A stretch of 64,000 nucleotides of DNA, taken from Bryobacterales bacterium F-183. GTDB lineage: Bacteria; Acidobacteriota; Terriglobia; Bryobacterales; Bryobacteraceae. Below, one piece after another: positions 7,874-16,610 of this stretch; position 1 is the first letter of the stretch, and the number at the start of each line of letters is the position of its first letter. The DNA lies in NCBI GenBank assembly GCA_016865505.2, contig AP025252.1:2604001-2668000 (forward strand), given 5' to 3'. The notes beneath the pieces were generated by a model that saw only the letters and a list, made by a program, of their open reading frames with translations, did not search any database and was not told where the DNA came from. The translations under genes were made by a program, and so were the position numbers.

Positions 7874-8746
7874 ATGTCCAAACAATCCATTCTTGTGTTT
7901 GCTGCGATGGCCGGCAGCCTGGCGTTTGCCGATGACCGGTTCAAAGAGCCTTTCCGCTATTCGTATACGGTGCCTGCTACGGGCGCGAAGCTCGACTTGA
8001 GCGGGTTTAACGGTGGGGTTGAGGTGATTGGCGTCGAGGGCAATACGGTTGAAGTGACCGGTACGAAGTACGCCAAGGATGCCGGAACGCTGCCTGAGGT
8101 GAAGATCGAAGGTGTGCAGGAGGGCGGAGTGCTGCGGATTCACGCGGTACGCCCGGCGAGCAATAAGGGGCAGGGCTGCAATTGCGGGGTGAGTTTTGTG
8201 GTTCGCGCACCGAAGCGGATGGAATTGCAGTCTGTCACGAGTTCAAACGGGTCGATGCGGGTGGAGAACTTTGATTCCGTCGCGAACCTGCGGACTTCGA
8301 ATGGGTCGATGAAGTTGACGCAGTTGAAGGGGCGCGTAGAGGCACGGACGTCGAATGGCGGGGTGACGCTGGAGGACGTGAGCGGCGCGATGCGCATCGA
8401 GACGTCGAACGGGTCGATCCGCGGACGGATTTTGGATACGGCGGCGGGCAACCCGGTGGTGCTTTCGACGTCTAACGGGACGGTGGATGTACGGTTGGAG
8501 GCGACGCGCAATAACGACATCACGGTGACGACGTCGAATGGGTCGATTCATCTGCGGATGCCCGAGGCGGCGAATGCTAAGATTTCCGCACGTACGTCGC
8601 ACCACGAGTCCGTGACGACAGATTTCCCGATGGCGATTCGCGGGACGCTGTCCAAGGGTCAACTCGATGGGACGCTGGGGAATGGAAGCGGACCTTCGAT
8701 CCGGCTGGAGACGTCGAACGGGTCGATCAAACTGCTGCGGCTGTAA
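7874..8746 (+). CDS. DUF4097-type secreted beta-strand repeat protein
   Basis: A 290-residue protein with a signal peptide (MSKQSILVFAAMAGSLAFA) and an Ala-Asp-Asp junction. The ATG at 7874 is preferred to in-frame TTG/GTG codons just upstream because it gives a clean signal sequence. Most of the mature protein is a right-handed beta-type repeat: the turn motif SNG recurs seven times (as TSNGS, SSNGS, TSNGG, TSNGT), spaced about 18-30 residues, ending TSNGSIKLLRL. This pattern fits the DUF4097 family of putative surface or adhesin-like proteins. Its function is unknown. It lies directly downstream of the membrane protein at 7199 and may be co-expressed with it. Confidence 0.85.
   Translation: MSKQSILVFAAMAGSLAFADDRFKEPFRYSYTVPATGAKLDLSGFNGGVEVIGVEGNTVEVTGTKYAKDAGTLPEVKIEGVQEGGVLRIHAVRPASNKGQGCNCGVSFVVRAPKRMELQSVTSSNGSMRVENFDSVANLRTSNGSMKLTQLKGRVEARTSNGGVTLEDVSGAMRIETSNGSIRGRILDTAAGNPVVLSTSNGTVDVRLEATRNNDITVTTSNGSIHLRMPEAANAKISARTSHHESVTTDFPMAIRGTLSKGQLDGTLGNGSGPSIRLETSNGSIKLLRL
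8241..8740 (+). repeat. Degenerate repeat encoding SNG turns
   Basis: Seven copies of a sequence close to ACGTCGAACGGGTCGAT occur between about 8241 and 8740, each encoding the T/S-S-N-G-S turn of the DUF4097 protein. Several are identical over 12 or more bases although Asn, Gly and Ser have synonymous codons, so part of the similarity is at DNA level. Confidence 0.7.
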
Positions 8747-8757
8747 GGAGGCTGGCC

Positions 8758-9153
8758 TTGTTGTTGTTTCGCCTGGATGCGACCTTGGAGCGCGACCCGG
8801 AGATCGACCTGTGGCTCGCACAGAAGCCGGGTGTACTAGGCGAGTGGGCTCGCCAATGGTTTGCGGTGATGCGCGAGTGCGGCGATGAGGTCCGTGAGTT
8901 GCTGCACGATGGACATCCGATAGCTTGCTTTGGGAATGTACCGTTTGCGTACGTCGATGTGTTTACGGCGCATGCGAATGTTGGTTTCTTTCAGGGGGTC
9001 GCGTTGCGCGATCCCCATCGCTATTTAGAGGGTAAGGGTAAGGCGATGCGGCACGTGAAGCTGAAGCCGGGGAAAGTGGTGGATCCGGTGGTGCTGCAGC
9101 GAATGATCGTGGAGGCGTACGAGGACATCCGGCAGCGTGTCGCGGCGGAGTAG
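8758..9153 (+). CDS. DUF1801-like (YdhG-type) protein
   Basis: 131 residues, no signal peptide, cytoplasmic. The sequence (PFAYVDVFTAHANVGFFQGVALRDPHRYLEGKGKAMRHVKL) matches the small YdhG/DUF1801 fold, whose biochemical role is not established. A TTG start is accepted because a strong AAGGAGG (8745-8751) sits six bases upstream and no ATG fits. The Shine-Dalgarno overlaps the stop of the preceding gene, consistent with co-transcription. It converges on the membrane fusion protein gene with only three bases between. Confidence 0.8.
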   Translation: MLLFRLDATLERDPEIDLWLAQKPGVLGEWARQWFAVMRECGDEVRELLHDGHPIACFGNVPFAYVDVFTAHANVGFFQGVALRDPHRYLEGKGKAMRHVKLKPGKVVDPVVLQRMIVEAYEDIRQRVAAE

Positions 9154-9156
9154 GGC

Positions 9157-10200
9157 CTACTTCTTGGGGGCTACGGGCTGTGCCGGCTTGGGCGGGTCCA
9201 GGAAGATACGGACCTGTGCGGAGAGGCCTGGTTTGACGGCGGGGCCGGGACTTACGAAGTCCACCAGGACCTGATTGGCTTTTATTTCGCGCACGAGGCC
9301 GGGGATCTCGTCGGTGGATTCCGCGATGTGGATGGTGGCGATCTGGCCCGGCTTGATGCGCGGCAGGAATGACGGGTCCGGCTCGACAACGGCTTGTAGC
9401 GCGCTGAGGTTGGCGGCGAGGACGAAGAAGTCCGGCATAGCGGGGCTGACAGGCTCTCCGGGGGCGCCCTTGCGTGCGACCACCATACCGTCGACGGGGG
9501 ATTTGACTTCGCCCTGTCCCGCTTCTTCCTTGGCGTTTTCCAGTTCTTCGTTGCGGGCGTCGAGGAGCTTTTTGGCGGCGTCCAGGTCGCGATTGAGAGT
9601 GGAGACGCGTTCTTCCGCCACCTTCAAGACCTCGCTTGTGCTGTCGTACTCGGTCTTGATCTCTTTGAAATCCTTTTCGGCTTTCTCAAAGGTGAGGCGC
9701 GGGGTGGCGCCTTCGCGAAGGAGCATCTGCTGGCGCTGGAAGTTGCGGTCCAGACGTTCGTACTCGGAACGGACTCGGGCAGCATCGGCGGCGGCGCGGG
9801 AGGCTTCGAGACGGGCGGCAACGATGGAGGCTTCGAGGTTGGTGACGCGGGTCTTGAGTTTTTCGGCTTCGGCGGTAGCGCTTTCGAGTGACGAGTCCAG
9901 CTTGCCGTTGCGGACGCGGGCGATCAACTGTCCTTCATAGACGTCGGCACCGACTTCTACGAACAATTCGTCGATGATGCCTTCGATGGGGGAGGCAACG
10001 GGGATTGCTTCCTGCGCCTGGATCTTGGCGGGAAGGCTGACTTCACTGGCTCCGTTGGGGTCTTGCTGGGGTCCGGCGGTGGCCTGGTCTTTGTTGTTGG
10101 CGCCCTGTGTAGCGCGTTGCGAGGTCCACCAGGAAACCGCGCCGGCGCCGACTGCCAGGAACACCGCGATGCCCCCGAAGAGCATCCATTTGCCGCGCAT
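9157..10200 (-). CDS. HlyD-family membrane fusion (periplasmic adaptor) protein
   Basis: 347 residues: one N-terminal membrane helix (about 5-25), a biotinyl-lipoyl half (EAIPVASPIEGIIDELFVEVGADVYEGQLIARV, about 64-96), a long coiled coil (about 100-225), then the second lipoyl half (KSPVDGMVVARKGAPGEPV) and a beta-barrel domain. Such adaptors link an inner-membrane transporter to an outer-membrane channel. No transporter or TolC-like gene is adjacent, so this is an orphan and its partner is unknown. The divergent GlcG-like gene begins only 20 bases away. Confidence 0.88.
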   Translation of the reverse strand: MRGKWMLFGGIAVFLAVGAGAVSWWTSQRATQGANNKDQATAGPQQDPNGASEVSLPAKIQAQEAIPVASPIEGIIDELFVEVGADVYEGQLIARVRNGKLDSSLESATAEAEKLKTRVTNLEASIVAARLEASRAAADAARVRSEYERLDRNFQRQQMLLREGATPRLTFEKAEKDFKEIKTEYDSTSEVLKVAEERVSTLNRDLDAAKKLLDARNEELENAKEEAGQGEVKSPVDGMVVARKGAPGEPVSPAMPDFFVLAANLSALQAVVEPDPSFLPRIKPGQIATIHIAESTDEIPGLVREIKANQVLVDFVSPGPAVKPGLSAQVRIFLDPPKPAQPVAPKK

Positions 10201-10220
10201 CTTAACTATGATGATCTCAT

Positions 10221-10712
10221 ATGAAAAAACAACTGCTAGCCGTTTTTCTGGGGCTTTGCGCCGCCGTGATGACCGCGCGGGCCGCGGAACTGAGTACGGT
10301 AAAGAGCCTGAATCTGGCGGTGGCCAAACAGATTGCCGCCGCGGCGGAGGCGGAGGGCATCAAGAATAAGTGGACACTGGTGATTTCGATCGTCGATGCC
10401 GGCGGGAATCTGATTTATCTGCAGCGGGCCGATAATACGCAGATTGCGAGTATCGATGTTGCGGTGGCGAAGGCAAAGAGTGCGGTTGGGTTTAAGCGGC
10501 CGACCAAGGCCTTTGAAGATATGGTGGCGGGCGGACGTACGGCTGTGGTGAAACTTCCAATTGCCATGCCAATTGAGGGCGGGATGCCTCTGATGATTGG
10601 CGATGTATGCATCGGCGCGATTGGTGTGAGCGGGGCTACGTCGGCACAGGATGGCGTGGTGGCGAAGGCAGGGGTGGACGAGTTTGTGAAAATTGCGGCC
10701 GGATCGAAGTAG
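10221..10712 (+). CDS. GlcG/HbpS-type heme-binding-like protein, exported
   Basis: 163 residues with a signal peptide (about 1-22, ending ARAAE) and one GlcG/HbpS domain (AKQIAAAAEAEGIKNKWTLVISIVDAGGNLIYLQRAD, then AIGVSGATSAQDGVVAKAG). Some relatives bind heme or cobalamin, others act in glycolate or diol metabolism; nothing here decides between these. The ATG is followed by a Lys-rich n-region. No clear Shine-Dalgarno is visible. It is divergent from the HlyD-like gene. Confidence 0.85.
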   Translation: MKKQLLAVFLGLCAAVMTARAAELSTVKSLNLAVAKQIAAAAEAEGIKNKWTLVISIVDAGGNLIYLQRADNTQIASIDVAVAKAKSAVGFKRPTKAFEDMVAGGRTAVVKLPIAMPIEGGMPLMIGDVCIGAIGVSGATSAQDGVVAKAGVDEFVKIAAGSK

Positions 10713-10829
10713 CGCTGACCGTGTGGTGCGGTAGAAGCGGTTCGTCCGAGGTGGTAAAGTATGTAAACCAAGTGGGGCCCGTCCTTATCTATAGGGCGGA
10801 ATAGTCAGAACGAAGCTGTTGGAGGTCTG

Positions 10830-13800
10830 ATGAGGATTTCGACTCGTTCGTTGTTGTTTGCTGCTTTTTTTGCCGCTGCTGTTTGTCCGTTGCTGGCACA
10901 AGATGTCGTAACGCAGGCATGGCAGATGGAACTCAAAGGGGAAGGCGCCGGTGCACGCGACCTGCTGCAGAAGGTGCTGGAGACCAGTCCAGGTAACGTT
11001 GCCTATTTGAAGGCGTACGCCGGGATTCTGGAACGTCAACGCAGCCCACAGGCTCGTGCGGCGTACGAGAAATTGGCCGCTGCGCAGGCGAGTGCCAATG
11101 CGCCGGAGGCAGAGCGTAATCTAACGGCTCGCCGGATCAAGGCCATGCGAGCGCTGGCTGCGGTTCCGGCTGCGGGTCCCCCTGCGCCGAGTGCCACGGC
11201 ACCGACCGGGACGGTTTACATTCCGGGTCCTCTACGGTCTTTCGCGCGCATGGCGGCGTTGTCGCCGGAAGTGCACCCGGAAGATCTGCTGCCTGCGATG
11301 GCACGCAATGTGGTGACGAATGGTTACCACGCCAACAGCAGTACAGAAGCGTTGGACCCCACTGAGTATTTGAAGTTGGTGTTCCGGTATTTGGCGCAGG
11401 CGCGCGAGTTGGAAAAGTTCGCCGGCGACGCCAAGATGATCAAGATCGAGCAGTGCGAATCGGCGCAGACGGGCGAATTGCTGAAGATTATCGGCTATCG
11501 CATGCGCGGCGGTTGCGGTACGGAAGTGGTGCTCGAAACGGTGAACGCGACGAAGGCGTTTATCACGATCGATTCGGGGTTCCCGCTGGCGAACCTGGAA
11601 ACGGCGCTGCGTACCAACCGGCCGTTTGAATACGACTTTCATCCCACGGCGATTCCGGTGTTGTACGGGCCGGAGTACTGGCTGGGTACGATCCGCGAAA
11701 AGCAGGGCGATTTCATCGATATGTTCCTGGGTGACCCGGCGCTGTGCCGCATGTACCTGGGATTGTCGAAGTTGGACCCGCAGACGGCCGAAGAATTACG
11801 CAAGAGCGTAGCGGCGTCGCGCCTAAAGGCGTACGCGCACGTGCTGGACTTCTTTGGCGGCATGTTCCAGATCCGGAATGGCAAGGCTGTGGTGCCGAAG
11901 GGTAGCGAAAAGGGCTGGACGGATATGGCCGGCGTTTCCCCCGACAACGGCGCGCAGTTCTTTGACCGCCTGATTTCGAAGGACGACGGTTGGCTTGCAG
12001 CGTACTTTGACGCGCTTTCGCGTATTCAAGGTCCGACGCGGGATTACCTGGCGGATTCGGAGCGGATGAAGCGGTTTTACAACGCCGTTCGCGGCAAGGT
12101 GACGAGTCCTGGTCCTGCGCGTCCTGTGTTCCGCGCGAATACGGACTTGATGCTGCTGACCACGCGGTTGCAGGTGGATGCTTCCGGCAAGCCGTACATT
12201 CCGGGTAGCGTGGATGTTTGGAAGAACCTGTTTGTCCATCATCCGCATGGAAAGTACGACGGGAAGCTGACCAAGTCCGCTGTGGGCTGGAAAGATGCGG
12301 ATGAGGTTCTGGAGGCGCTGTTTGGACTGTCACGCAAGGCGGTGGACAACGAGCCGCTGAAGATCTTTATGGCGTTGACGGACATCAACCGGCATCGGAA
12401 AACGCCGCTGCTGCCCGCGACGGTAGATAAGCTGGCGCGCGATTACCGCGACTACCATTCGCAGTACACGTTGTTTGCCGAGGCGACGGAGCTGAGCGAC
12501 GACGCGATTCTGACCTATCTGGCGACCGCTGAGGCGATCGGCAAGATGAAGGACCTGCAACTGCGGGCCGACGTCGCCGGGAGCATGCAGGCGCTGGTTG
12601 GGCTGTGGCAGATCTTTCAGCGTCAGGGTGGGTTGAAAGAGCCGGAAAAGACGCTGATGACGGTGATTCAGCCGTACGCGACGATCAAGTCTCCGCGTGA
12701 GGTGTTTGAAGCGTCGCGCGCTGGGGTCACGCTGCTGATGGATGCGGCGAACGGCAATAAGAACCTGGGTCCGCAAGAGCGGATGCTGAATCTGCTGGCC
12801 GGGGTGACGGGGAGTTCTGAAGAGGCGCATACGGCGCTGATTCAGGACATGATCCGGGTGTTTGAATCGCAGCGATTGATCTCGCTGCAGACCATTCTGG
12901 ATCTGGATGACAACCTGCAGTCCGTGGCGAAGGGCGGCAAGCTGGATACGGTGCTGGTGAAGAAGCTGGCGGCGCGTATCGCAGATGTACAGTTGCCGCG
13001 GGCGTCGCTGTCCACGCAAGAGAAGAACAGCATGGCGTTCGGCTACTGGACGGATAAACATATCGAACAGCAGCGGAAGCTGAACCTGGTTACGGCGATC
13101 GATAAGGCAGCGAATGATCCGGAAAAGCTTAAGGAGTTGCGCGGACAACTGGCCGGAATCTTGCGGGATACGCTGGTGGGCTACATCTACGCCTACTACG
13201 CGCCGCCGGCGGCTCAGATTCTGCAGACGAATCCGGTGTTTGTGCGTAGCCATGACTTTATCGGTATGCAGAACTCGTCGCAGACGTGGAAGCAGACCGA
13301 GGTGTTTGGTACGGGCTGGCCGTCGAGCGCGGGCGGACGTCTGGTGGGGTCGCTCACCAATGTCCCTTATGCGCTGGCGGAGGCGGAGCAGAACTTCCTG
13401 ATTCCGACTCGCGAACAGGCGCTCATCTGGGGCGATTTGGTGCCGCAAATGATCGTGTCGGCGACGGTGCCTCGCTGGTGGAATGTCACGCCGGGCCAGA
13501 TGCACTGGGTCGGCATGCACATGACGTACGGCGAATTGGCGATTGCGGAGGCGAGCTTTGATGAAGTACGCCGGACGCAGGTACTGACGATTCTGGATCG
13601 TCAGGCTCCGCCCTTCCGATTGAAGAAGGTCGAAACGTATCTGGCGGCGGGCAAGGCGAACGAAGCGTTGGAGCAGATTGTGCCGGCAGAGTTGTATGTG
13701 TTGGCCACGGAGCTGGCAAAGAGTGACACAACTGACCCGCTTGCGGCATCCATCCGGCGTGCGGCGCAGGAGAATCCGGAAATCAATCCAGCGACGATTG

Positions 13801-14156
13801 GGCGGGCCTTTGGTACGCCGAAGCCGACGCTGGGTAATTCGTATTTGCCGGAGTTGCTGAACCTGCGTAGCTTCCCGACGTTGATGGGGTACTCGAGCCG
13901 GATCATGGCCGAGACCTGGGAATCGAACCTGCTGTACTACGCGGCACTGGCTGACGAGGTCGGATTGCCGCCCGCCCAGTTGAATCTTGCGATCAAGGAT
14001 TGGACGCGGCAGACGGTGGAACGGATTTTCGCCACGCACCTGGAGGATTGGCCGGCATTGTTGCGGTCGCTCCGGTCGGTGGGTGACGATGTGCGCAAAC
14101 GCGCCGGTAAGAATCAGCCCCTCACGCAACGCGCTGAGGGTGGTAGCGAAGAGTAA
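10830..14156 (+). CDS. Large secreted protein of unknown function
   Basis: 1108 residues with a clear signal peptide (about 1-23, ending PLLAQ) and a GGAGG Shine-Dalgarno (10820-10824) before the ATG. Residues about 25-110 look like helical tetratricopeptide-type repeats (MELKGEGAGARDLLQKVLETSPGNVAYLKAYAGILE). The rest is mostly helical with no motif I recognise and no extra membrane segment, so a periplasmic protein is likely. A VWFA-type gene follows after 23 bases, suggesting a functional pair. Base composition is like the neighbours. I do not assign a function. Confidence 0.8.
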   Translation: MRISTRSLLFAAFFAAAVCPLLAQDVVTQAWQMELKGEGAGARDLLQKVLETSPGNVAYLKAYAGILERQRSPQARAAYEKLAAAQASANAPEAERNLTARRIKAMRALAAVPAAGPPAPSATAPTGTVYIPGPLRSFARMAALSPEVHPEDLLPAMARNVVTNGYHANSSTEALDPTEYLKLVFRYLAQARELEKFAGDAKMIKIEQCESAQTGELLKIIGYRMRGGCGTEVVLETVNATKAFITIDSGFPLANLETALRTNRPFEYDFHPTAIPVLYGPEYWLGTIREKQGDFIDMFLGDPALCRMYLGLSKLDPQTAEELRKSVAASRLKAYAHVLDFFGGMFQIRNGKAVVPKGSEKGWTDMAGVSPDNGAQFFDRLISKDDGWLAAYFDALSRIQGPTRDYLADSERMKRFYNAVRGKVTSPGPARPVFRANTDLMLLTTRLQVDASGKPYIPGSVDVWKNLFVHHPHGKYDGKLTKSAVGWKDADEVLEALFGLSRKAVDNEPLKIFMALTDINRHRKTPLLPATVDKLARDYRDYHSQYTLFAEATELSDDAILTYLATAEAIGKMKDLQLRADVAGSMQALVGLWQIFQRQGGLKEPEKTLMTVIQPYATIKSPREVFEASRAGVTLLMDAANGNKNLGPQERMLNLLAGVTGSSEEAHTALIQDMIRVFESQRLISLQTILDLDDNLQSVAKGGKLDTVLVKKLAARIADVQLPRASLSTQEKNSMAFGYWTDKHIEQQRKLNLVTAIDKAANDPEKLKELRGQLAGILRDTLVGYIYAYYAPPAAQILQTNPVFVRSHDFIGMQNSSQTWKQTEVFGTGWPSSAGGRLVGSLTNVPYALAEAEQNFLIPTREQALIWGDLVPQMIVSATVPRWWNVTPGQMHWVGMHMTYGELAIAEASFDEVRRTQVLTILDRQAPPFRLKKVETYLAAGKANEALEQIVPAELYVLATELAKSDTTDPLAASIRRAAQENPEINPATIGRAFGTPKPTLGNSYLPELLNLRSFPTLMGYSSRIMAETWESNLLYYAALADEVGLPPAQLNLAIKDWTRQTVERIFATHLEDWPALLRSLRSVGDDVRKRAGKNQPLTQRAEGGSEE

Positions 14157-14179
14157 GGACGACGGAGGACGCGAACAGA

Positions 14180-15190
14180 GTGAAATTCGCCAGGAAATTT
14201 CTAAGCACCATCGCAGTACCCGCCGGTGTGCTTGCCCTGTCCGGCACCATGATGTGGCTTGCCGCGCAAGACACCCCGATCTTCAAAGTGAAGGTCGATA
14301 TGGTGGTGCTTAGCTTCAACGTAACCGACAGCAAGAACCGTTACGTGAACGGTTTGAAGCCTAAGGACATTCGCATCAGCGAAGACGGGATTGTGCAGAA
14401 GATCAACACGTTTGGCGAGGGCAACAAGCCCCCGGTGATCGTGAATGCGGACGGTACGCTATCGCCGCTGAATCCACAGGCAACTTTGGAATCGGCAGAG
14501 GGCAAGGGAGGCACCGATTCGTTTGTCGGTACGAACGTGTTTGTGCTGTTCGATACCAGCAACTACATGTACCGCGGGTTTGTGTACGCGTCGGATGCGA
14601 TTGCCGACTTTGTACGCGGGCTGGATCGGGCCGATTCAGTGGCGGTGTATACGTACAGCCGCAATCTGAAGCGTGACGGTGCGCTGAGCAAGGATCGTAA
14701 CGAGGCGATTGCCGGGTTGCGCCGTGCGGTGGCGGGTGACGATTCCGCGTTGTACAACGCACTGTTGCTGACCTTGCGCGATGCGGCAAAGGTGCCGGGT
14801 CGCAAGGTCGTCATTGTGTTCTCGAATGGTCCTGACAATGCGAGCATGGTGGCGCCGGACGATGTTCGCGCGGTGGCGGAAGACGAGGGCATTCCGATCT
14901 ACGTCATTTCGACGAACGAAGTGAATAAGGATCCGATTTCGGCGGGTATCTTCCGGCGAATTTCGCAGCGTACTGGCGGGAAGAGTTACTTCGCCAAGAC
15001 GTGGCAGAAGCAGGTGGAAGCGTTCGAATCGATTCGAGAGGATTTGGGGAACTCGTACACGATAACGTACTACCCGCAGCCGAATCCGAATGAAGGGTTC
15101 CGGAAGATCGCGGTTGAAGTGGTGTCGGACGTGGGGAAGAAGTTCCGCATCCAGTGCCGGCCGGGGTACCGACCTCAGCGCGGATTCTAG
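14180..15190 (+). CDS. VWFA-related protein of the acidobacterial type
   Basis: 336 residues, secreted (signal-like segment about 10-30). Residues about 35-75 are a short beta region (VDMVVLSFNVTDSKNRYVNGLKPKDIRISEDG), followed by a von Willebrand factor A fold (about 112-320: VFVLFDTSNYMYRGF, VIVFSNGPDNASM, PIYVISTNE, TYYPQPNPNEGFRKIAVEV). The metal site is only partly conserved (DTSN instead of DxSxS). This architecture is the VWFA-related acidobacterial family, of unknown function. The GTG start is set 23 bases after the large secreted protein. A strong terminator follows. Confidence 0.85.
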   Translation: MKFARKFLSTIAVPAGVLALSGTMMWLAAQDTPIFKVKVDMVVLSFNVTDSKNRYVNGLKPKDIRISEDGIVQKINTFGEGNKPPVIVNADGTLSPLNPQATLESAEGKGGTDSFVGTNVFVLFDTSNYMYRGFVYASDAIADFVRGLDRADSVAVYTYSRNLKRDGALSKDRNEAIAGLRRAVAGDDSALYNALLLTLRDAAKVPGRKVVIVFSNGPDNASMVAPDDVRAVAEDEGIPIYVISTNEVNKDPISAGIFRRISQRTGGKSYFAKTWQKQVEAFESIREDLGNSYTITYYPQPNPNEGFRKIAVEVVSDVGKKFRIQCRPGYRPQRGF

Positions 15191-15210
15191 CGAGTTGTTT
15201 TGATCATCGA

Positions 15211-15247
15211 AGGGCCGGGAGCAAGTTCATGCTTTCCGGCCCTTTTT
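15211..15247 (+). terminator. Rho-independent terminator after the VWFA gene
   Basis: AGGGCCGG (15211-15218) pairs perfectly with CCGGCCCT (15236-15243), followed by a T run (15243-15247). It ends the unit 10830-15190. Confidence 0.85.
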
Positions 15248-15252
15248 GTGCT

Positions 15253-15699
15253 TTAGAAGCGGATACGGTCGCCAGTGCGGAGGTTGTGCTTTTTGACGCT
15301 GCCTGCGGCGAGCTCGAGGACGTAGAGGGCTTTTTCTTTGCCGCCGTAGGAGGGGCATGGCTTCTTGGCGCACGGTTGGGCGTTTTCCACGATCTCTACG
15401 ACGTTGTGCTTGCTGTCGAGCCAGAGGATGTCGAGCGGGATGCGGACTTGGAACATCCAGTACGGAAAGTTGCCGGGTTCGCCGTGGGTGAAGAGCATGC
15501 CGCGGTTTTCGGCGAGCGAGTCGCGAAACATCATGCCGCGCATCATCATGGTCTCTGTGCGGGCGTCTTCGGCGAGGATCGCGGCGCCGTTGGGGAGGTA
15601 GACAGTGGTGCTGTAGTAATCCTCGGCGGCGGAGGGTCCTGTGGACGACGAACAGGCGGCGAAAGAAATAAAGATCAGCAGGCAGGCAGCGAAGCGCAT
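15253..15699 (-). CDS. DUF192 lipoprotein
   Basis: 148 residues. The N-terminus has a hydrophobic stretch ending in a lipobox-like FAAC (Cys16), so the protein is probably a lipoprotein. The rest is a DUF192 domain: MMMRGMMFRDSLAENRGMLFTHGEPGNFPYWMFQVRIPLDILWLD is the family core, ending ALYVLELAAGSVKKHNLRTGDRI. The function of DUF192 is not known. The gene is divergent from mqnP with only eight bases between starts, so promoters must overlap coding sequence. Confidence 0.88.
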   Translation of the reverse strand: MRFAACLLIFISFAACSSSTGPSAAEDYYSTTVYLPNGAAILAEDARTETMMMRGMMFRDSLAENRGMLFTHGEPGNFPYWMFQVRIPLDILWLDSKHNVVEIVENAQPCAKKPCPSYGGKEKALYVLELAAGSVKKHNLRTGDRIRF

Positions 15700-15707
15700 C
15701 TCCTAAG

Positions 15708-16610
15708 ATGGTACTAGTGTCCACCTTCTGGAAGCGCCTCCGGCTGACGCTGGAGATGATCAAGTTTGAACATTCGATCTTCGCGCTGCCGTTTGCGTTA
15801 ACGGGCGCGATGCTCGCGTGGCGCGAGGACGGGTTTGCCACTGCCGGATTGGGGTGGAAGCTGCTTTGGATTGTTGTCGCCATGGTGGCGGCGCGGTCTG
15901 CGGCAATGACGTTTAACCGGCTGCTCGATCACGATATCGACGGGCGGAATCCCCGGACGGCGAAGCGGCAATTGCCTGCGGGTACACTGTCGCGCAGCTT
16001 TGCCTGGGGCTTCCTGGCGATCACGTCTGTCGTGTTCTTTTGGGCGGCGGCATCGCTGAACGAATTGTGTTTGAAGCTGGCTCCGGTGGCGCTGGGTGTG
16101 GTGTTTTTTTACTCGTACACCAAACGGTTTACGTCGTTTGCGCACCTGGTTTTGGGGTTCGCGCTAGGCATTGCGCCTTCGGCGGCGTGGATCGCGATTC
16201 GAGGGTCGTATGACGTGCGGATGCTGTGGCTGACGGCTGCTGTGATGTTCTGGACGGCTGGTTTTGACATCATCTACTCGTGCCAGGACTACGACTTTGA
16301 CCAGCGGGAAGGGCTGTTTTCGATTCCAAGCCGATTGGGCATCGCGGGTGCGTTGAACGTCGCACGGTTGCTGCATGTGCTGATGATGGTTTCGATTGGC
16401 GCGCTGATTGTCAGCTTCGCGTTAGGGTGGCTGGCGTGGGTTGGTGCGGGCGTGGTTGCTGCCTTGATTTTGTACGAGCATAGCCTGGTGAAGGCGAACG
16501 ATTTGAGCCGCGTGGATGCCGCGTTTTTCACCGTAAATGGCTATGTCAGCATGCTATTCTTTGTGTTTTGGGCCACTGATATTCTCGTGTTCCGGAGAGC
16601 TCCCCTATGA
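15708..16610 (+). CDS. mqnP: UbiA-family prenyltransferase, probable MqnP of the futalosine menaquinone pathway
   Basis: A 300-residue integral membrane prenyltransferase with about eight or nine hydrophobic helices. Both Asp-rich motifs are present: NRLLDHDIDGRNPRT (70-84) and, in the second half, DIIYSCQDYDFDQREG, which bind Mg and the prenyl diphosphate. MIKFEHSIFALPFA is the typical N-terminal signature. The next gene, overlapping by four bases, is mqnE. That context, plus the sequence type, favours attachment of the isoprenoid tail to 1,4-dihydroxy-6-naphthoate in menaquinone synthesis rather than ubiquinone UbiA. A GTG at 15717 is an alternative start. Confidence 0.88.
   Translation: MVLVSTFWKRLRLTLEMIKFEHSIFALPFALTGAMLAWREDGFATAGLGWKLLWIVVAMVAARSAAMTFNRLLDHDIDGRNPRTAKRQLPAGTLSRSFAWGFLAITSVVFFWAAASLNELCLKLAPVALGVVFFYSYTKRFTSFAHLVLGFALGIAPSAAWIAIRGSYDVRMLWLTAAVMFWTAGFDIIYSCQDYDFDQREGLFSIPSRLGIAGALNVARLLHVLMMVSIGALIVSFALGWLAWVGAGVVAALILYEHSLVKANDLSRVDAAFFTVNGYVSMLFFVFWATDILVFRRAPL

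Noticed and set aside
12330-14129. 599-codon minus-strand open frame inside the 1108-residue gene
   Set aside because: The sense gene has signal peptide and ribosome site. The antisense product is Arg/Gln/His-rich with no domain.
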